A stretch of 64,000 nucleotides of DNA from Cladocopium goreaui (GCA_947184155.2 CAMXCT020001655.1:1-64000), one strand, 5' to 3'; positions 36,566 to 47,385 are shown, counted from the stretch's first letter. Numbers and translations are program-made. The notes: generated by a model not told the origin, from the sequence alone.

Positions 36566-37920
36566 ACTCGGAACGACAGGGAAAGACCCACAACGAAAAC
36601 GCACGAGTTTAAACGAAAAGGAAGGAGAAGCAATTAAGAGAAGAGACTTATTAAAAGAGGAGGACAAGGCTGCAACGAAAAAAAAAAAGAGACTTGGAAC
36701 GACAGGGAAAGACCCACAACGAAAACGCACGAGTTCAAACAAAAAGGAAGGAGAAGCAATTAAGAGGAAGGACTTATTAAAAGAAGCGGACAACGCTGCA
36801 ACGAAAAAAATAAGAGACTTGGAACGACAGGGAAAGACCCACAACGAAAACGCACGAGTTTAAACGAAAAGGAAGGAGAAGCAATTAAGAGGAAAGACTT
36901 ATTAAAAGAGGAGAACAACGCTGCAACGAAAAATAAGAGACTTGGAACGACAGGGAAAGACCCACAACGAAAACGCACGAGTTTAAACGAAAAGGAAGGA
37001 GAAGCAATTAGGAGGAAGGACTTATTAAAAGAAGCGGACAACGCTGCAACGAAAAAAAAGAGACCTGGAACGACAGGGAAAGACCCACAACGAAAACGCA
37101 CGAGTTCAAACAAAAAGGAAGGAGAAGCAATTAAGAGGAAGGACTTATTAAAAGAAGCGGACAACGCTGCAACGAAAAAAAGTAAGAGACTTGGAACGAC
37201 AGGGAAAGACCCACAACGAAAACGCACGAGTTCCAATGAAAAGGAAGGAGAGGCAATTGAGAGGAAGGACTTATTAAAAGAGGAGGACAACGCTGCAACG
37301 AAAAAAAGAGACTTGGAACGACAGGGAAAGACCCACAACGAAAACGCACGAGTTCAAACAAAAATGAAGGAGAGGCAATTAAGAGGAAAGACTTAATAAA
37401 GGAGGAGGACAACGCTGCAACGAAAAAAAAGAGACTTGGAACGACAGGGAAAGACCCACAACGAAAACGCACGAGTTCCAACGAAAAGGAAGGAGGAGCA
37501 ATTAAGAGGAAGGACTTATTAAAAGAGGAGGACAACGCTGCAACGAAAAAAAGAGACTTGGAACGACAGGGAAAGACCCACAACGAAAACGCACGAGTTT
37601 AAACGAAAAGGAAGGAGAAGCAATTAAGAGGAAGGACTTATTAAAAGAAGCGGACAACGCTGCAACGAAAAAAAAGAGACTTGGAACGACAGGGAAAGAC
37701 CCACAACGAAAACGCAGGAGTTCAAACAAAAAGGAAGGAGAAGCAATTAAGAGGAAGGACTTATTAAAAGAGGAGGACAACGCTGCAACGAAAAAAAGAA
37801 AGAGACTTGGAACGACAGGGAAAGACCCACAACGAAAACGCACGAGTTCAAACAAAAAGGAAGGAGAAGCAATTAAGAGGAAGGACTTATTAAAAGAGGA
37901 GGACAAGGCTGCAACGAAAA
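36566..37920. repeat. 122-127-bp minisatellite, 11 units
   Basis: Each unit contains GGAACGACAGGGAAAGACCC, then GAGAAGCAATTAAGAGGAAG and a run of A. Unit starts near 36571, 36697, 36821, 36945, 37067, 37194, 37316, 37438, 37560, 37684 and 37806. Three further units occur at about 38950-39235. Long minus-strand frames here reflect periods near a multiple of 3. Confidence 0.93.
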
Positions 37921-37924
37921 AATT

Positions 37925-38560
37925 ACTTTACTTCGTGTGATCCCCACCATGACATTTATACATTTTCTTACTGGCAAATCTTCTGGCATTCTATCTGACA
38001 TATCTTCTGACATTCTATTTGGCATTCTATCTGGCATATCTTCTGGCATATGATCTGGCATATCTTCTGGCATATCTTCTGGCATTCTATCTGGCAAATC
38101 TTCTGCCATTCTATCTGGCATATCTTCTGGCACTCTATCTGACATATCTTCTGGCATTCAATCTGGCATTCTATCTGGCATATCTTCTGGCATATATTCT
38201 GACATATCTTTTGGCATTCTATCTGACATATCTTCTGGCATATATTCTGACATATCTTCTGGCATATCTTCTGGCATATCTTCTGGCATATCTTCTGGCA
38301 TATGATCTGGCATATCTTCTGGCATATCTTCTGGCATTCTATCTGGCAAATCTTCTGGCATTCTATCTGGCATTCTATCTGGCATATCTTCTGGCATATT
38401 ATCTGGCATTCTAACTGGCATATCTTCTGTCATATATTCTGACATATCTTCTGGCATTCTATCTGGCATTCTATCTGGCATTCTATTTGGCATTCTATCT
38501 GGCATATCTTCTGGCATATCTTCTGACATTCTTTCTGACATTCTTTCTAACTTCCTTCTG
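37925..38560. repeat. TATCTTCTGGCA / TTCTATCTGGCA 12-bp repeat
   Basis: About 50 variants of a 12-bp unit. Because 12 is a multiple of 3 both strands stay open (LAYL-type on +, MPED/MPDR-type on -). Followed at 38590-38760 by about 4.5 copies of a 40-bp unit with GAGGTCCGGCAGGGAACACT and at 38795-38900 by a GAC/GAG-rich tract. Confidence 0.92.
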
Positions 38561-39295
38561 CACATTCTTTGTCCCATATCTTCCTACATGAGGTCCGGCA
38601 GGGAACACTTGGCGTGGATACTCGCGGTTGAGGTCCGGCAGGGAACACTGGCCGTGGATGGTCGTGGTTGAGGTCCGGCAGGGAACACTGGGCGTGGATG
38701 GTCGTGGTTGAGGTCCGGCAGGGAACACTGGGCGTGGATGGTCGTGGTTGAGGTCCGACAGAGAACACTGTGGATCGCGGGTCGCAGTTGGACGAGGAGG
38801 ACGACGAGGAGGACGACGAGGAGGACGACAAGGACGACAAGGATGACAAGGAGGACGAGGAGGACGAGGAGGAGAGGAGGAGGAGGACGAGGCAGGAGGA
38901 GGCAACTGACATAAAATCTAACAACCCTCACCTGGCAGGTGGGGAAAAAAGAGACTTGGAACGACAGGGAAAGACCCACAACGAAAACGCAGGAGTTCAA
39001 ACAAAAAGGAAGGAGAAGCAATTAAGAGGAAGGACTTATTAAAAGAGGAGGACAACGCTGCAACGAAAAAAAAGAGACTCGGAACGACAGGGAAAGACCC
39101 ACAATGAAAACGCACGAGTTCCAATGAAATGGAAGGAGAGGCAATTAAGAGGAAGGACTTATTAAAAGAGGAGGACAACGCTGCAACGAAAAAAAGAGAC
39201 TTGGAACGACAGGGAAAGACCCACAACGTTAACGGAAAATTCCCAATATTCTCCGCCCAAGAGAGGATGAATGGTGAAAAATATAGTTTCACTCA

Positions 39296-39950
39296 CACCT
39301 GCAGCCACTTGCAGCCACTTGCAGCCACTCGAGTGGTCGCCAGTGGCCGCCAGTGGCCGCCATCATTCTCTTCTCATCGGCAGCCACTTGCACCCACTTG
39401 CGGCCAATCGAGTGGCCGCCAGTGGCCACCAGCATTTTCTTCTCATCGGCAGCCACTTGCAGCCACTTGCAGCCAGTCGAGTGGCCGCCAGTGTCCGCCA
39501 GCATTCTCTTCTCAGCGGCAGCCACTTGCAGCCACTTGCAGCCAATCGAGTGGCCGCACGTGGCCACCAGCATTCTCTTCTCAAGCCACTTGCAGCCACT
39601 TGCAGCCAATCGAGTGGCCGCCAGTGTCCGCCAGCATTCTCTTCTCAGCGGCAGCCACTTGCAGCCACTTGCAGCCACTCGAGTGGCCGCCAGTGGCCAC
39701 CAGCATTTGGTTTTTCATCGGCAGCCACTTGCAGCCACTCGAGTGGCCGCCAGTGGCCGCCCGCATTCTCTTTTCATCGGCAACCACTTGCAGCCACTTG
39801 CAGCCAATCGAGTGGCCGCAAGTGGCCGCCAGAGCAAGTGGCCGCAAGTGGCCGCAAGTGGCCGCCAGAGCAAGTGGCCGCAAGTAGTGGCCGCCAGAGC
39901 AAGTGGCCGCCAGAGCAAGTGGCCGCAAGTGGCCGCAAGTGGCCGCCTTT
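39296..39950. repeat. CCACTCGAGTGG-related array, right
   Basis: Units of about 80 bp: GCAGCCACTTG twice, then CCAATCGAGTGG or CCACTCGAGTGG, CCGCCAGTGG and ATTCTCTTCTCATCGG. Ends in CCGCAAGTGG/CCAGAGCAAGTGG units that join the right terminal inverted repeat. Confidence 0.92.
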
Positions 39951-40052
39951 GCCAAAATCAAATTCGTGCCCTTCTGCACGCTCTCTGGGAAATCTACTTA
40001 AAGGAATATTATCTCTATATATATATATAAACATATTAGCGAACTGTCATTC

Positions 40053-41161
40053 AGTGATACAAGTGGTGAACGTGAAATCAATCAAGAAGAATACATCAAA
40101 CAAAAAATCTTAAGCTGTAAATGTAGTGAATATGCAACAATAAAATGAATTCTCAAAAATAATTTTACCGATGGTATTGGTAATAAAATTTGTGAATATG
40201 TAGCCTGTAAAAATTGCTCAAATATAATGAGTCATTTTGATTCAATTGAAATTGATATTAACCCTTGTGACGATGATGATATTGATGAACCAATTCAAAT
40301 ATACGTTTATAATACTTTAGTTAATGAATTTCCAGATGATAAAATGAATTTAAAATTAAATGAAAAAGAAATATCCCCACCCCCTTAACCCCCTGTTGAC
40401 CCGGGGGGGGGCCAAAAAATGTAACTTACATTTTTGTAGGGGGAGGGGGGGGTAAAAAAATGTAAGTTGTACCCCCCCCGCGTGGGTCCAAAACATTGTT
40501 TTTCGGGGGGGGGGTGGGGGGCCAGAAATGTAAGTTGGACACGCGCCGCGTGGACAACATACATTTTTAGACCCCCCCCTCCCCATTCAAAATAAATGTA
40601 AGTTAGCACGCGCCGCGTACCATGTTACATTTTTTGCCCCCCCCCCCTACCCCCTATCTATCCTCTGGTTTCCCAAGATAATTGAGGGTTCCAGAAATGT
40701 AATATTACAATAAGTTGGACTAGTTAGCCTTAAAAATGTAAGTTAAATTGATGGGCGTTCCAAGAAAAATAAATGTAATATGATTTTTTTTTGGCAACCC
40801 CAAAAAATGTAACTTACATTTTTTCGTGTACCAACCCGCATAAATGTAAGTTACAATTTTTTGCCCCCTCCCCCCCTAAGGGGGTAGGGATAAAGAAATG
40901 ATACATTACCAAGATTATGGACAAGGATTGAAAAAATGTTATAACAAGTCATATTCTACTGTTGCATTCTGCATGTTAGAAACGAATATTAATGATGCTG
41001 ATTGTATGGATGATAACTTTAATCATGAAACCTTTATAGATTGTTTAAGAAACATATTGTTGTATATCAAAGACAATGAACCGTCTATTGGACATACTAT
41101 TATTGACGAGAATAAGTTTGACAACGTGTATGAAAGAATACAACAAGGAATTTATATTTGA
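40053..41161 (+). pseudogene. Unknown virus-element ORF split by a MITE
   Basis: Left part 40053-40371, right part 40898-41161. The left part has an in-frame TGA at 40146-40148 and includes KICEYVACKNCSNIMSHFDS, an acidic CDDDDID stretch and NEFPDDKMNLKL. The right part starts with an ATG at 40898 (MIHYQDYGQGLKKC) and ends at TGA 41159-41161. The frames differ by 527 mod 3, which is exactly what the 521-bp insert plus its 6-bp duplication explains, so both parts were one ORF. I do not recognise the protein. AT-rich codon use matches the integrase. Confidence 0.6.
40372..40892. mobile_element. 521-bp MITE with G/C tracts
   Basis: Direct repeats AAGAAA at 40366-40371 and 40893-40898. Terminal inverted repeats TATCCCCACCCCCTTA (left) and TATCCCTACCCCCTTA (right, reverse strand), 15 of 16 matching. 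The inside alternates C or G tracts of 6-10 bases with repeated ATGTAAGTT / AACTTACAT words. No ORF. The superfamily is not clear. Confidence 0.75.
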
Positions 41162-41168
41162 ACCCCAT

Positions 41169-41203
41169 AAATTTTCATATCAGGTAATATGAAATTTTAT
41201 GAT
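41169..41203. terminator. Hairpin after the split ORF
   Basis: ATAAATTTTCATAT, loop CAGGTA, ATATGAAATTTTAT: 13 of 14 pairs. It begins 8 bases after the TGA at 41159. Hairpins at gene ends guide mRNA 3' ends in mimivirus-like viruses; that role here is inference. Confidence 0.45.
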
Positions 41204-41222
41204 ATAAGGAAATACGCTTAAA

Positions 41223-41635
41223 ATGAAAAGGATATTACCTTATAATAATATGGAGAGTAGAAAGTGCACAAAGTGTAAGACAAACAAAAATGGTGACGAG
41301 TTCAATGGAATGAATAGAATGTGTATTGAATGCTTGGACAAACAAAAGGAGAGTAACAAAGTACATAATCAAAAGGAAGTATTCTGCGACGTTTGCCAAC
41401 GGAATGTGAAACAATGCAGGTTGTCCAAACATCTTACAACCGACAGGCATTCCAACAAGGAAAACTCAAAAAGGAAGAAGGGGAAAAACACAAAGAGATG
41501 GAGGAATACTTAAAAGATGATGAAACCAGAATTGCAAAATTGAAACAAATCTGGAAAACCATTCCCATTACACCAAAAAAAATTAAACGATTTTACCCCA
41601 TATTTTTTCATATCATAATATATGAAAATTTATGA
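41223..41635 (+). pseudogene. Zinc-finger protein of the AT-rich element, probably frameshifted
   Basis: Frame 1 (41223-41513) opens MKRILPYNNMESRKCTKCK, with CxxC (KCTKC), a second CxxC (MCIEC), then CDVC and a KHLTTDRH pair, giving two zinc-binding sites. Its tail is lysine-rich and looks out of frame. A second frame (41393-41635) takes over at about 41480 with EEYLKDDETRIAKLKQIWKT, a helical, protein-like tail. I infer one gene with a frameshift near 41480. Function unknown; likely nucleic-acid binding. Confidence 0.55.
41604..41632. terminator. Hairpin at end of the zinc-finger gene
   Basis: TTTTCATAT, short loop, ATATGAAAA: nine perfect pairs, extendable with two mismatches. It overlaps the last codons of the second frame and shares its stem with the hairpin at 41169. 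Confidence 0.4.
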
Positions 41636-41639
41636 TAGG

Positions 41640-42260
41640 GACATAGGAATGTTAGACATGAATGATTTCGATTTATAATAGGATTTTTATAATAATATAT
41701 TATGATAAAATATTATGATGGAATTTTATGATTAATTTTTATGATATGAATTTATGTGATGATGGATGATGAAGAAATGATGTGGGATGATGATGTATGA
41801 AATTATATATGTGGTTTTATTTTGTGTTGATACTGTGATGAAATGATATGAAATGTTGTGAAAATGAACTGTGGTAATGATGAAATGATAGAGGTGGATG
41901 ATATGAACTTAGGTGTGTTTGTGTCTAGCTATATATATATATAACTTCTATAATAACATATATATATATATGAAAACATTGGAACTATAACCAAATATCT
42001 CATTCCTTTCGCCATGATGATCCGCAGAAACCCACAGAGCGAACCCCTTTAACACAAATGACTAATGACTTCTTTCTCACAACCCTTTAACACAGATGTT
42101 TGCCTATTTGCCTAAGATTCCATTCAACCCATAAGAATAAATGCCCCAGTGCCTGGATGAATAAAGGAAGGAACCCTAAATTAGCATAAAACCTCACTTG
42201 GGATACTGCCCAGACCTAAGAAAAATTAGGTCTGGGTAATATTGCTTACAATCCAATGGC
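41640..42260. other. AT-rich gene-free tail of the inserted element
   Basis: GATGATGA-rich and TATATA-rich sequence without a supported ORF. A perfect hairpin lies at 42209-42236. Confidence 0.6.
42209..42236. terminator. Perfect 11-bp hairpin
   Basis: CCCAGACCTAA, loop GAAAAA, TTAGGTCTGGG. Terminator-like in shape, or an end structure of the inserted element; it lies 30 bp before the right hairpin array. Confidence 0.4.
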
Positions 42261-42265
42261 TTTCC

Positions 42266-42385
42266 AGCCACTCAGCCACTCAGTCACTCAGAGTGGCTGA
42301 GTGGCTGAGTGGCTGAGTGGCTGAGTGGCTGAGTGGCTGCGTCAGCCGCTCTGCCAGAGTGGCTGAGTGGCTGAGTGGCTGTTTC
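42266..42385. repeat. GCCACTCA / GAGTGGCTG hairpin array, right
   Basis: Same octamers as at 34578-34837, with a central change of orientation (CAGCCACTC to GAGTGGCTG) that can form a long hairpin. Host spacer homologous to the region before copy B resumes by about 42605. Confidence 0.9.
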
Positions 42386-43184
42386 GATTTCGCGAGCCGT
42401 GTTGCACATCCACTCCTTTGTTTGACAATCATTCTTGTGCTATCTGAATATGGTCTCTAGAGTGTGGAGGTGCATTCTGTCCCTTCACTTTTGCCAAGAG
42501 TTTATATAGCTCTGTACAAAAACATCAAAGAAACCAAATCAGATCCTGCGATCGACAAGGGCTGCTTTCAGGGCCCTTCAGCGACGAAGTTGGACACTGC
42601 TAGATTTGGATTCAATGTATTCTGAACAAGACCCGTGTGGATGCAGTGTTGAGCAGGCTGACATCGATCTGGGACAGATTCAAGTGGAGGCTGCTTCAAC
42701 CCAACCTTTCAACTTTGAAGGTTTATTAAATGACAAGAAGCACCCAACCTGATACCACAAGGTTGCTTGTTGGAGCTCCATCGCAGCAACGGCCATGGAA
42801 CAGTCTTGAGATGTCTTGAGACTCTTGATGTTTTGCAAGATTTTTGCAAGCGTGCGATTTACGACGTTTGAAGCATGTGAGAGGCGCAGCGGGATGGCGC
42901 CAGAGCTGGGGGTGAGTCTTCTGATGTGCCCGAGGCGCATCGAACCAAGACAGTTTTGAATGATCTCTGCTTTGAGGAACACTTGCAGCCAAAACCCTAA
43001 GCGGACTTCCATCTTGTGCTGAACACTTGCCCGCTTTTCAAATATTCAATAGTCAGGGTTTCAAGAGACGGCCCATTCTTCAAAATCTTCAAAATCACAA
43101 GTTCCATTGAGCTCGTTTTTCACCCAATAAAACTCTGATGTTCGTGAGCTCTGCACTTGACAGCTGGTGTTGGGCGAAGCAAAG

Positions 43185-44531
43185 TGGACATGTTTGACGC
43201 GCGTCTTCCAGTGTCTTTATTGTGGGAAGCTCTTGTACTGATTCAAAGGAGGGGATACAATACCGTATTACCATGACCAGTAAGACAAAGTAAGATGCAT
43301 GGACAAGCAATTAGCACGTTTCTAGAAGCGAGCTCGATGCCTCAGGCCGGCCTCGGGGACTACTTCCTCAAGGACTACAAGGGAGGCGGTGTCTTTGAGC
43401 ACGAGGCCTACGAGCCCTATGCCCCGGAATGGTGCTGGATCCACAAGAGCTCTGGCATCAAGGCACGCGACCGTCGCCATTAGACCCGTTTCGTCACGCC
43501 ACGTTGTGACGCAGCAGACTCAGTGCAACCCCAGCAGCAGCTCCTGGCAGGTGTGGCAGGATGCCCTGGACCTGACTCAGTCCAGTGGAAGTGGCGAAGT
43601 CGAGTGCTTCTTTCATTACACGACCCAGTTGGGGTTCCGAAACATTACGGCTCCACAGAAGAAAGCCGTTGAAGTCTTCGTGCTGCACTCAGTTGCCAAT
43701 CATCATGTCATGTGATGTCATGTGTTTTTGTGCCCGCTCACCTTGCCGATGGCCACGGCCTTGAGCATCCAAAGGCCTCTTTGCTCACCAGCGGTCCGAA
43801 GGCCAATGCGTGGTGGGGACAAGGCAAGGTCATTCATCAAAGCTGACAAACCGTGAGCATTTGCAGACCTTTCTGTCCACTGCAAACAACTCTGACGAGG
43901 CGTTTACAGTGTCAGAAGGGCGCCGGATGAATGGCCAGACGTGGCCACGCTGATTGACAATAACTATCGGAATATGCATAAGAGGGACGTTGAATCGAAA
44001 GGCCGTGAGGCCGCGGACGAGGAGAGTGTGCCTTTCTTAGGTGCCGCATTTCTTGTCCACATTTTTGGTTCAATTTTTGGATGTGCACATGGTCAGTACC
44101 AGTATTTGCAGATTAACAGACCTAGATCCAGTCATGCAGGAGTACGCTTCCCGTGTGGCTTACTGTATTCCACTCTTGGCAAACTCTGCCATATGCTACG
44201 ATGTTTCGGTTCAACAGACGCCGGAGATGCAGAAGGAGGCTGGTAGCATGCTTTGCCCGATCTTGTGTGGACATTTTCTGCAGCATTTGGCTTGTGACTC
44301 ATCTTTGCTCTGCGGGGCCAGGGCAAGCCTCCCGGCGTGCCAGGGGCCCAGTCCCTGAGTGCTTCGAAATCTGTTGAACACGCCATTTAGACGTTGCTTT
44401 TAAGCCCTGTGGCGCAGGAATCTGGCAGACAAGTTGCTGAATGAACCTGGTCAGCCAGAGAGGCAGTGCGTGGTGATCAGGGTGGAAACAGAGGACGAAG
44501 TGGGCCACGCCAGCGCAGTGCTGCTGGACAC
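43185..44531 (+). CDS. Copy C N-terminal ART-like domain exons (7 exons)
   Basis: VDMFDARLPVSLL, then after the TGA MPQAGLGDYFLKDYKGGGVF and WCWIHKSSGIK before GC 43463. Exon 43551-43679 has FFHYTTQLGFRNIT; 43775-43823 gives ASLLTSGPKANAWWGQ; 43900 completes GVYSV-RRAPDEW. Intron 44041-44125 is 85 bp with a GT donor, whereas copies A and B have 75 bp and GC; the length is not a multiple of 3, so the read-through frame breaks here but the spliced one does not. Good support for this intron. Confidence 0.62.
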
Positions 44532-45603
44532 GAAGCCTGGCTGCTTTCAGGGGCTTGGAGCTTGGGTCTTGAGTCAGCTTGCCATCCAGGGTTATGGCTG
44601 TTCAATCCAGGTTTTTGTTCCTTTGAGCTTGCCATATCCAGGAGTTAGGATTCGTCCAGTAGAATTAAAGCAGGTGGGGCGAGTTCAAACTTCTATTGGA
44701 AAATGATCCAGAGGGCTGACAAGTTTTTGGCTTTTGATGAATTCTCAAGTTCGAGCTGCACACTGGCCCCTTCGAGCGATTTGGACCAGAACCAGCATGA
44801 TTTCAAACGTTTCAAGTGTTTTTGATGCAGCCCTGCGACTGTTTCAGCTGCTCTCTTGCTCTCATTGTGCCTTTCCTTCTCCCGGGATCACTGGTCATGT
44901 CGCGCCCTGGCAAGTTTACGGAACCTCTCCTGTGGGTTAAAGTATAATGGTCGTGGCAGGATACAGGATACCAAATAGAAAGCGTAAAGCTTCAGCTCTG
45001 TTTGGCATTCCACATCTGGAAAGGTACACCACAACATAAAACCATCGTTTTGTCCTGGCTCGGGCCTTGTTCTGCACTTGAAAGTATCAGGGAGTAAAGG
45101 CATGGAGCAGAATCGCTTGATGTTTGATCTTGCCACCTGAACATTCACTTTAAGATGTGGAGGAGGCGTGGCTAAGGATCTGGAACTTTGAAGCTCTCTC
45201 AGGAGTGCACGCACGACACTTCCTTTGAGATTTCTTGAGTACGGCCCACTTCGAGTTTTATAGTATCTATCGGCTATATTCGTCTATGCCATGTCTATTG
45301 ACTATGCTATGAGTTGACTTGAATTACCCGCTCCATTTAGGACAAACGTCTGCCAATTTCGGAAAACCTGCCCCCCCGCCCTCACGCGTAAAAACATATG
45401 GTTGAAGATCCCGCAAAGCAGGGACCATGCAGCCCAGTAGCCAGCTTCTGACTGAAGCCGGGAGCCGTCCCACACCTTGACGATTTTGCGTACCGTTGGC
45501 CATTCTCTTGAACTTGATTTGTCTTCCATGTTGGTGACATGGTCGACCACCGCATTGCCATGTGATAGGCACAGCCATGTGATAGGCATCATCATGGACC
45601 AAG

Positions 45604-46205
45604 GCTGCGGTGCCGTGCAGATGCCACAGCCAGAAGATTGGGCCCTGAGCACCGTTTGGCGCTTTTGGCACTGCATCGGTGCGGACCTCAGTCCCTCCAA
45701 AGAGACGAACACATTAGCAAACATGTATTGTTGAGTCAAGAACTGTATTGTCTTGTCACCAGAGATTTGCATCCAGAGATGTTAGAGAGCTGCAAAGTGA
45801 AAGCTGTAGATTGCAGTAGGCAACAGTATTTACAACAAGCATCAAATAGTATCAATAAGTATAGCCTATAGCAACTGCTCAAGTGAAATCAAAATAATTC
45901 GAATCCCAGAATCTCGTTTTCTCACCAGAGATTTGGATCCAAAAATATGCCACGAAACCACAAATAGTAAAAACAGTGCCCTCTTCTCCTCCACGAAGCC
46001 GTGGGAACTTTTCGGCTCCCGTGGCGATCCATGGCCGAGGCTCGCGTACGTGCTGGTGGCCCGCGGCGCCTTCGCGGAGGCCGAGCCGCTGCGGCGCCGA
46101 TTCCTGGAGGCCCGGGAGCGGCAGCTGGGCCCCGAGCACCGCGAGACGCTCATCGCGGTGAACAACTTGGCGTCGGTGCTGCGGTGCCTGGGGAAGTTCA
46201 GCGAG
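45604..46205 (+). CDS. Copy C first TPR exons (45604-45678, 46040-46205)
   Basis: LRCRADATARRLGPEH with GT donor 45679, then LAYVLVARGAFAE and AEPLRRRFLE to KFSE with GC donor 46206. Same lengths (75 and 166 bp) and phases as copies A and B. Confidence 0.7.
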
Positions 46206-46810
46206 GCGCCGCTGATGTGCTGTGCTGCAGTCACCGTGGCGGGTGGATGGTGCCGCATTTTGTGTTGGGAAAAGTTGAGAAAAATGCAGGGAAACAATCA
46301 ACGCATTTTCAGATAATCTCAAAATTTTGTCATCTATATAAGTGCGATGATGCATGAAAAATGAACATGTCAATTTTACGCAAATCATCTCAAATCATCT
46401 CAAATCACGTCATGTATGGCCAAAACATGGACATGTCAAAGTTTAGCAAAAGATGTTTGCAAAGAACAGATGCCGCGTTGCAAGTTTCAGTCTGAGATGT
46501 CTGTCAAAGCGTTTTTGCAAAACATCACAGAACAGATGCACCCTGAGGTTGGAGTTTATTTGCAAACGGAAGATTGGAACGACGATGACGCACATCCAAA
46601 TCATGTTGAAATGTCAACTCGTCGAACTTTGCGTTTTATTCTTCAAGTTTTGAATTAAGTGTGCATTTTACATGGTACAATTGTACTTGACATCTTTTTC
46701 ATCAGTCCAAACTCAAGGCCGTTGCCCACCTTTCTTCCCTTTCCACACGGTACTCGCAGGCGGATCCTGGCCTGGGGCCCCACACCACCGGTGCCATCCC
46801 GAGACGCCAG

Positions 46811-46936
46811 GCGGAGGCCCTGCACCGCCGAGCTCTTGCAGGGTGGGAAGCGCACCTCGGTGCGAATCACCCGGACACGCTCACCTCCATGATCAGCCTT
46901 GCAGCGCTTCTGCGGGAGCGGGGAAAGCTGGCTGAG
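46811..46936 (+). CDS. Copy C TPR exon 1 (42 codons)
   Basis: Acceptor AG 46809-46810, donor GC 46937. AEALHRRALAGWEAHLGAN, HPDTL, ends ERGKLAE. Confidence 0.73.
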
Positions 46937-47259
46937 GCGGGGCTGAGGTCTTTCGTGAAGAGAGGTGGTGACCTTCCTGGAGGAAGTTTTTCAGGGGCAT
47001 ATTTTTTTCTGTGGCCAAGGCCTGAGGCCTGGATTCTTTCTTTTCGATTTCCCAATATTGGTTGGATTGCTTTCTTGGGCGTAATACATTGTTGGGACCT
47101 CCATCCACATTTCATAGTTGTAATTGGCAAAATGAAAATATGGCAAAACTGTCAAATCTTTCGGGTGAATTCCTGCAAATGAATGCAAATGAGGCCTATA
47201 GCATATATAGGCGCATGCTGAATGAAAGTATGGCATCTCCGGCATCTCTGAGATGCCAG

Positions 47260-47385
47260 GCGGAGGCCCTCAACCGCCGAGCTCTTGCAGGGCGCGAAGC
47301 GCACCTCGGTGCGAATCACCCGGACACGCTCACCTCCATGATCAGCCTTGCAGCGCTTCTGCGGGAGCGGGGAAAGCTGGCTGAG
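47260..47385 (+). CDS. Copy C TPR exon 2 (42 codons)
   Basis: Acceptor AG 47258-47259, donor GC 47386. AEALNRRALAGREAHLGAN, HPDTL; His5 is changed to Asn as in the next two exons. The second helix equals that of exon 1. Confidence 0.73.

Larger units (their letters stand above)
36145..39987. mobile_element. 3843-bp non-autonomous hAT-like element made of minisatellites
   Basis: Flanked by the 8-bp direct repeat GGAAATCT at 36137-36144 and 39988-39995. The ends are inverted repeats: left CATTGAGCACGCAGGAGG, right (reverse strand) CAGAGAGCGTGCAGAAGG; about 32 of 43 positions match up to GGCAGCC/GGCGGCC, including a shared AATTTGATTTTGG. An 8-bp TSD and a CA-G start suit the hAT superfamily (inference). 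No transposase. The inside is five kinds of tandem repeat, arranged almost symmetrically. Inserted 14 bp after the integrase stop codon. Confidence 0.75.

Noticed and set aside
36760..37906. Long minus-strand ORFs of 130-190 codons starting MWVFPCRSK
   Set aside because: They are 122-127-bp minisatellite units whose period is near a multiple of 3.
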